This document shows, piece by piece, positions 60,284 through 64,000 of a stretch of 64,000 nucleotides of DNA. A program made the translations under genes and the position numbers. The notes under the pieces were generated by a model. That model saw only the letters and a program-made list of their open reading frames with translations, did no database searches and had not been told where the DNA came from. Origin of the DNA: Neolewinella persica DSM 23188 (GTDB lineage: Bacteria > Bacteroidota > Bacteroidia > Chitinophagales > Saprospiraceae); contig NZ_KB890447.1 in the NCBI RefSeq assembly GCF_000373105.1, forward strand, positions 18,970-82,969, read 5' to 3'. Positions within the stretch are counted from its first letter, which is position 1. Each line of letters begins with the position of its first letter.

Positions 60284-60501
60284 AGTCGCTTCGCTCCTTG
60301 TTGCAGAGCGCCTTCGGCGCGTTGCAGGTTGCAGCTACCGCACGAGGCAGCTCGCTCCGCTCGTTTTTAATGCTTTTTTTAAAAAAAGCTGGAAAAACTT
60401 GGATGAATTGCCTGTGGCATTTTTTTTCTGCAACCTGCAACCTGCAACCTGCAACCTGCAACCTGCAACCTGCAACCTGCAACCTGCAACCTGCAACCTG
60501 C
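60284..60501. repeat. Composite intergenic element with 7-bp CTGCAAC array, copy B
   Basis: Shares with copy A (48078-48271) GTCGCTT, TTGCAGGTTGCAGCTACCGC, CGCTCCGCTCGTT, TGAATTGCCTGTGGCATT plus T-run, and the terminal array (about ten CTGCAAC units, 60429-60501). The central T7/A7 region differs. Confidence 0.92.
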
Positions 60502-60627
60502 AGAGAAGACACCAGAATTACGGCTTATTGTGATCGTAAAGGCAGACTTAAGTGAATAGCTAACTGTATTTTCGCATTTCTCCTTGATCCGGAGTTGCCA
60601 CTTTGGGAACTCCCGCAACTCCTGCCC

Positions 60628-61638
60628 ATGAAAATTCTGGTCACCGGCGGCGCCGGTTATATCGGTTCCCATACAATTGTCGACTTACTTGAAAACGGCT
60701 ACGAGGTTGTTAGCGCAGACAATTTTCACAACGCACGTCCAACGGTGTTCGATGGCATTGAGGTAATCACCGGCGTTCGGGTGAAGAACTACAACGTTGA
60801 CCTGGCGGACCGCACGGCGACGCTGGCGATGTTCGAGAAGGAGAAATTTGATGGCGCGATCCACTTTGCCGCCTACAAACTGGTTGGCGAGAGCGTGGAC
60901 ATGCCCCTGGCCTACTACCGCAACAACGTCAACAGCCTGGTGAACGTGATGGAAGGCCTGCACCAACAGGGGAGCAGCAACCTGGTCTTTTCGAGTTCCT
61001 GCTCCGTCTACGGCAACGCCGACGAATTGCCGGTGACCGAGGCAACACCCCGTAAGCAGGCCGAAAGCCCCTACGCATTGACCAAACAGGTGGGCGAGGA
61101 CATGATCGTCGATTTCTGCAAAACAACACCGGAATTTAAGGCCGTATTACTTCGGTACTTTAACCCGGCTGGCGCACACCACAGTGGAAAAATTGGTGAA
61201 GACCCAAGTAATCCGGCTACCAGCCTGGTGCCAGTGATTACGCAAACGGCCGCAGGTAAGCGCCCCATGATGAAGGTATTCGGAACGGACTATGACACCC
61301 GGGACGGAAGTTGTGTCCGGGATTACATCCACGTCGAAGACCTGGCCCACGCCCATACCTTGGCAATCCGGTACTTGTTGGATGGAAAAGCCTCAGATAA
61401 TCCCGCGCTGTTTAACCTCGGGATCGGAGAAGGACTTACCGTACTGGAAGCCATCAATGCTTTCGAAAAGGTTAGCGGGGTAAAGCTGAACTACGAACTT
61501 GGCCCACCCAGAGCGGGCGACGTGATCGCTGTTTATGCTGATCGATCCAAAGCAACCAGGGAATTGGGATGGGAACCCACCCGGGGAGTGGAAGAGATTA
61601 TGGACTCGGCCTGGAAATGGCAGCAGACTTTGGCTTAA
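60628..61638 (+). CDS. galE: UDP-glucose 4-epimerase
   Basis: A 336-residue SDR enzyme interconverting UDP-glucose and UDP-galactose. ATG 60628 begins the NAD-binding MKILVTGGAGYIGSHT. Catalytic Ser in SSSCSVYG (about 122-124), Tyr149 and Lys153 in YALTK. The C-terminal sugar-nucleotide region FGTDYDTRDGSCVRDYIHVE and NLGIGEGLTVLEAI is typical. Upstream start candidates add unneeded residues. Followed by a hairpin terminator at 61659. Confidence 0.95.
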   Translation: MKILVTGGAGYIGSHTIVDLLENGYEVVSADNFHNARPTVFDGIEVITGVRVKNYNVDLADRTATLAMFEKEKFDGAIHFAAYKLVGESVDMPLAYYRNNVNSLVNVMEGLHQQGSSNLVFSSSCSVYGNADELPVTEATPRKQAESPYALTKQVGEDMIVDFCKTTPEFKAVLLRYFNPAGAHHSGKIGEDPSNPATSLVPVITQTAAGKRPMMKVFGTDYDTRDGSCVRDYIHVEDLAHAHTLAIRYLLDGKASDNPALFNLGIGEGLTVLEAINAFEKVSGVKLNYELGPPRAGDVIAVYADRSKATRELGWEPTRGVEEIMDSAWKWQQTLA

Positions 61639-61658
61639 AGCTGCGGAACAATAAATTA

Positions 61659-61688
61659 AGGAGAGTAATCTGTTAATCTCCTGTTTTT
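61659..61688 (+). terminator. Terminator of galE
   Basis: AGGAGAGTAA pairs with TTAATCTCCT (one mismatch), followed by GTTTTT. Confidence 0.8.
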
Positions 61689-61692
61689 CGTC

Positions 61693-62652
61693 CTATTGAA
61701 TTGTAGCCGAACTGATGGATGCAAAAACTCTAGGCCCTTCCTTTTTAATCTCTATTTTGAGCGTGTTGTCAGCCTGAATAAGCCAATTAGAGTCATATTG
61801 TTCAGCCGAAAATGGCCGACTCCGCTTAATGTAGCCATCTAAATCGTAAATTACCCGTAACAATAGGAACAAGTCATTGATGGAGAGGTTTTTTCCGGAA
61901 ATGCTTATCACTTGTCCGATGCGCTCAAACTTAAGGTCATATTGCTTGACAAAAGCGGCGTTGCCTTTTAATAAATCCCAGTATTGTGTTAGGTTTTTGG
62001 CCGACCGGTATACGGGCAAAGGGCTGGTAAGCCCGGAGAAGACATAGCCGTCAATTGTGTCCCGTTCTATTCGTGTCATGTATCCTTCCAGTTCAATATT
62101 GTCATTGAGTATACCAAAGCTAGAGTAGAAAGTGTCTATTTGAGGAACCTTCTTAACGATGGTGCCTAGTGATAGGTACGAAATAGGACTTGCCGTGCGA
62201 AGGTTTGCACCATCCCTAACATTTAGGCCGGTAGCTGACCAGACAAAAATGGTGTCCTTATAGCTTAATTTACGGCTAGAGGTAATGGTGTCTACCTTTC
62301 GCTCAATAGCCTGTACTCTTTGTAATAAGTCAACCTTTGCTTCAGCAGAAATTTCAGGGGAAATCATGCTGGTATCTATAATTATATTAGAAAGGACATC
62401 ACTTGTCTCTTCAAGAAGTTTTTCTGTCTTGGCTTGGTCTTTTTGAATCTGCTTGTTCTTCTCAATAAGTAATTCCTGCTCTAAGGTTTGCTGCTTTTTA
62501 AACATGAAAACAAAAACAAGGACTAACGCAAGGGCAAGAATAATTATGCTAATGATCAGTACATTCTGAACGAATTGCTTCTTTCCTCGCCTTTCAAGGG
62601 AGTTAATGGTCTTATAAAGTAATTCGTCTTCGTCGCCTTTATTATCATTCAT
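61693..62652 (-). CDS. Membrane protein with coiled coil and SH3b-like domain
   Basis: A 319-residue protein, second in a two-gene unit; its ATG overlaps the upstream stop (ATGA). A short cytoplasmic N-terminus, one transmembrane helix at about 29-51, a coiled coil at about 52-80 (QTLEQELLIEKNKQIQKDQA), then a bacterial SH3-like segment at about 136-200 (VWSATGLNVRDGANLRTASP, SLGTIVKKV, DGYVFSGL). Residues about 205-319 form an unrecognised alpha/beta domain. DNA is clearly more AT-rich than the flanks, suggesting transfer. With its partner it looks like a membrane sensor or effector. Confidence 0.7.
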   Translation of the reverse strand: MNDNKGDEDELLYKTINSLERRGKKQFVQNVLIISIIILALALVLVFVFMFKKQQTLEQELLIEKNKQIQKDQAKTEKLLEETSDVLSNIIIDTSMISPEISAEAKVDLLQRVQAIERKVDTITSSRKLSYKDTIFVWSATGLNVRDGANLRTASPISYLSLGTIVKKVPQIDTFYSSFGILNDNIELEGYMTRIERDTIDGYVFSGLTSPLPVYRSAKNLTQYWDLLKGNAAFVKQYDLKFERIGQVISISGKNLSINDLFLLLRVIYDLDGYIKRSRPFSAEQYDSNWLIQADNTLKIEIKKEGPRVFASISSATIQ

Positions 62653-63320
62653 ATGCCCGCGATTCTGCTTTCCTGCATTTTGTTGACTAAAGTTTTGATT
62701 CGCTTAATATCCTCAAAATAGGCGCCGGATTGAAGCGTGCTGTCAGTTAACATCATCTCAATTCGCTGTCGGTACCTCTTACATAGCTTAACGATGTCAA
62801 GTTTTTGATTGACATCTTTAACCGGGATGGCACCCAATATGGCTGGCATCAGTGAAATGATCGATACGATCATACGGATTAGAATATCGGAGTTGTTAAG
62901 CACAAAGAAAATCACGGTAAATAACGCGACACTTAGCAAAAGAAGGACTACGGAGAAAATGATTGAACGACTAATATTATCCGTATTGACTTGTATGATA
63001 CTGTCAAGGTTCCATACCAGAACCCTAAGGTTCGAATTTTCAAGATCTTGCTTCTCGCTGTCTGTTTTGCTGTGATCGTTTCTGGTGTCAATTCGGCCAC
63101 TGATCTCCAAAATGGCGGCATTGATGCGGTTCAGTTCCGTAGGCTCTACCTTGAGTCCTCGTAATTGATCACGGACAAAATAACCCATCTGGCTTTTCAG
63201 GAGGACAACCTCTTCACAATAATTAGGAGATTGTTCCAGAACATACGCATCCAGCAGGTCCAAGGCCTCTTCGGTCTTACCCTCGATAATCAGGTTTTGT
63301 ATTTTACCGTTCTGGGTCAT
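62649..63320 (-). CDS. Membrane protein with N-terminal effector-associated-like (EAD11-type) domain
   Basis: A 223-residue protein. Residues about 5-77 (IQNLIIEGKTEEALDLLDAY, EVVLLKSQMGYFVRDQLRGL, ELNRINAAILEISGRI) match the pattern of the EAD11 effector-associated domain, an adaptor of Bacteroidota and cyanobacterial conflict systems that docks effectors to partners through like domains. Two transmembrane helices follow at about 119-142 and 146-165, then a basic helical C-terminal tail. The domain call is from memory of the family pattern and should be tested by profile search. Gene overlaps the SH3b-protein gene by 4 bp. AT-rich. Confidence 0.65.
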   Translation of the reverse strand: MTQNGKIQNLIIEGKTEEALDLLDAYVLEQSPNYCEEVVLLKSQMGYFVRDQLRGLKVEPTELNRINAAILEISGRIDTRNDHSKTDSEKQDLENSNLRVLVWNLDSIIQVNTDNISRSIIFSVVLLLLSVALFTVIFFVLNNSDILIRMIVSIISLMPAILGAIPVKDVNQKLDIVKLCKRYRQRIEMMLTDSTLQSGAYFEDIKRIKTLVNKMQESRIAGI

Positions 63321-63425
63321 AGTTCAATACTTGTAAATATAGTGTTTTGTCGTCTATTTTAGAGATTGATGCATGTCTCGTTAAGGAATCAGGTAGATTT
63401 ACTTAGAAAATATCGAAAATAACTT

Positions 63426-64000
63426 ATGCTGCTAACGCTCCTAGGTACCGCTACCTCCCAAGGTATTCCCGTTATTGCCTGCGGCTGCAACGTCTGTCAG
63501 AGTACTGATCCACGAGACAATCGATTACGAGCCAGTGCATTACTCTCCGGCAAGGGAAAACATTTTGTGATTGATACCGGGCCTGATTTCCGGGAGCAAA
63601 TGCTGCGTAACCAGATACAGGAGATTGAAGGGGTAATCATCACGCATGAGCACTATGACCATACGGCTGGATTGGACGATTTGCGGCCGTTTTGCTTCAA
63701 GCAAAAAATCGATATGCCGGTCTACTGCCTGCCGCGGGTAGCGGCGGATTTACGGAACAGGTACGCCTATGCTTTTTCGGGATATCCCGGCGTCCCGAGG
63801 TTGGACATTCGGGAGGTGAACTTCGGTGATAAGATCCCTTTTTCCGGGGGAAACATCGAACTGCTGGAAGTACTGCACGGGGAATTACCCATTCTGGGCA
63901 TTCGGTGGGGGGATCTGGCTTACCTGACCGATGCTAAAGAGCTTCCGGCGCGGACGCTGGTGCAATGTAAAGGGATAAAAAAAGCAGTGATTTCAGCATT
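63426..64000 (+). CDS. Metallo-beta-lactamase fold hydrolase, PhnP-like (runs off the right end)
   Basis: 191 codons are visible from ATG 63426. A structural cysteine pair (CGCNVC, about 20-25) and the metal motif THEHYDHTAGLDDLRPF (HxHxDH) identify a PhnP / phosphoribosyl cyclic phosphodiesterase-like member of the MBL superfamily; ELLEVLHG and LAYLTDAKELPA supply further metal ligands (His, Asp). The substrate is not determined; such genes often act in small-molecule phosphodiester cleavage. A GC word (63947-63965) encodes ARTLVQ. Divergent from the EAD11-like module. Confidence 0.85.
   Translation, partial: MLLTLLGTATSQGIPVIACGCNVCQSTDPRDNRLRASALLSGKGKHFVIDTGPDFREQMLRNQIQEIEGVIITHEHYDHTAGLDDLRPFCFKQKIDMPVYCLPRVAADLRNRYAYAFSGYPGVPRLDIREVNFGDKIPFSGGNIELLEVLHGELPILGIRWGDLAYLTDAKELPARTLVQCKGIKKAVISA

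Overview
The window is a stretch of bacterial chromosome from a member of the Bacteroidota, most probably a marine Saprospiraceae / Lewinella-type organism. The sequence shows three secreted proteins ending in type IX secretion (T9SS) sorting domains, the Bacteroidota promoter signature (TTG, about 20 bp, TAnnTTTG) in front of many genes, ECF sigma genes paired with membrane proteins, and a GH117-type glycosidase of the kind known from agar degraders. The genus is an inference. No phage, insertion sequence, plasmid gene, rRNA operon or CRISPR array was found.

Layout. 1-18 kb: a 51-bp minisatellite, a Tat-exported oxidoreductase and ApbE, outer-membrane barrels, an acyl-CoA dehydrogenase, an ECF sigma/anti-sigma pair, a GldK/SUMF1-like protein, GH130 divergent from a second Tat oxidoreductase, then GNAT, Hpt and an M28 peptidase. 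18-30 kb: glycine decarboxylase, a secreted clostripain-type peptidase, a very large BNR/sortilin-type secreted protein, and Lon. 30-38 kb: three identical tRNA-Glu genes, GH117, and a gap-pgk operon. 38-47 kb: a Wzi/RemB-like barrel, IlvE, a di-heme cytochrome, HMG-CoA lyase, HPPD and a methyltransferase-like gene. 47-55 kb: a sulfatase remnant, a second ECF sigma with an unusual membrane/barrel partner, a KDPG aldolase-like enzyme, a CpeT-like lipoprotein, RpsO, a YdeI-like protein, tRNA-Lys and a polyprenyl synthase. 55-64 kb: a T9SS hydrolase, a trypsin-zinc ribbon fusion, a membrane MutS-like ATPase, GalE, an AT-rich two-gene module with an effector-associated-like domain (EAD11) plus SH3b, and the start of a PhnP-like hydrolase.

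Most genes are housekeeping or central metabolism (glycolysis, glycine and branched-chain amino acid catabolism, tyrosine catabolism, fatty-acid oxidation). Scattered glycan genes (GH130, GH117, two Gfo/Idh/MocA enzymes, a KDPG aldolase-like enzyme, a sulfatase fragment) suggest use of algal polysaccharide.

The strongest unexplained signals are not genes. (1) A GC-rich word of about 20 bp, GGCGCGGNCGCAGGTGCAAA, recurs over 20 times in both orientations, half between genes and half inside reading frames. (2) Many intergenic gaps hold an inverted-repeat element whose arms are tandem 7-8 bp microrepeats of locus-specific sequence, often around a shared core (GCTACCGC, GC-rich centre, GCGGTAGC). 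(3) The two-gene EAD11/SH3b membrane module near the right end is the best candidate for an undescribed conflict or signalling system.
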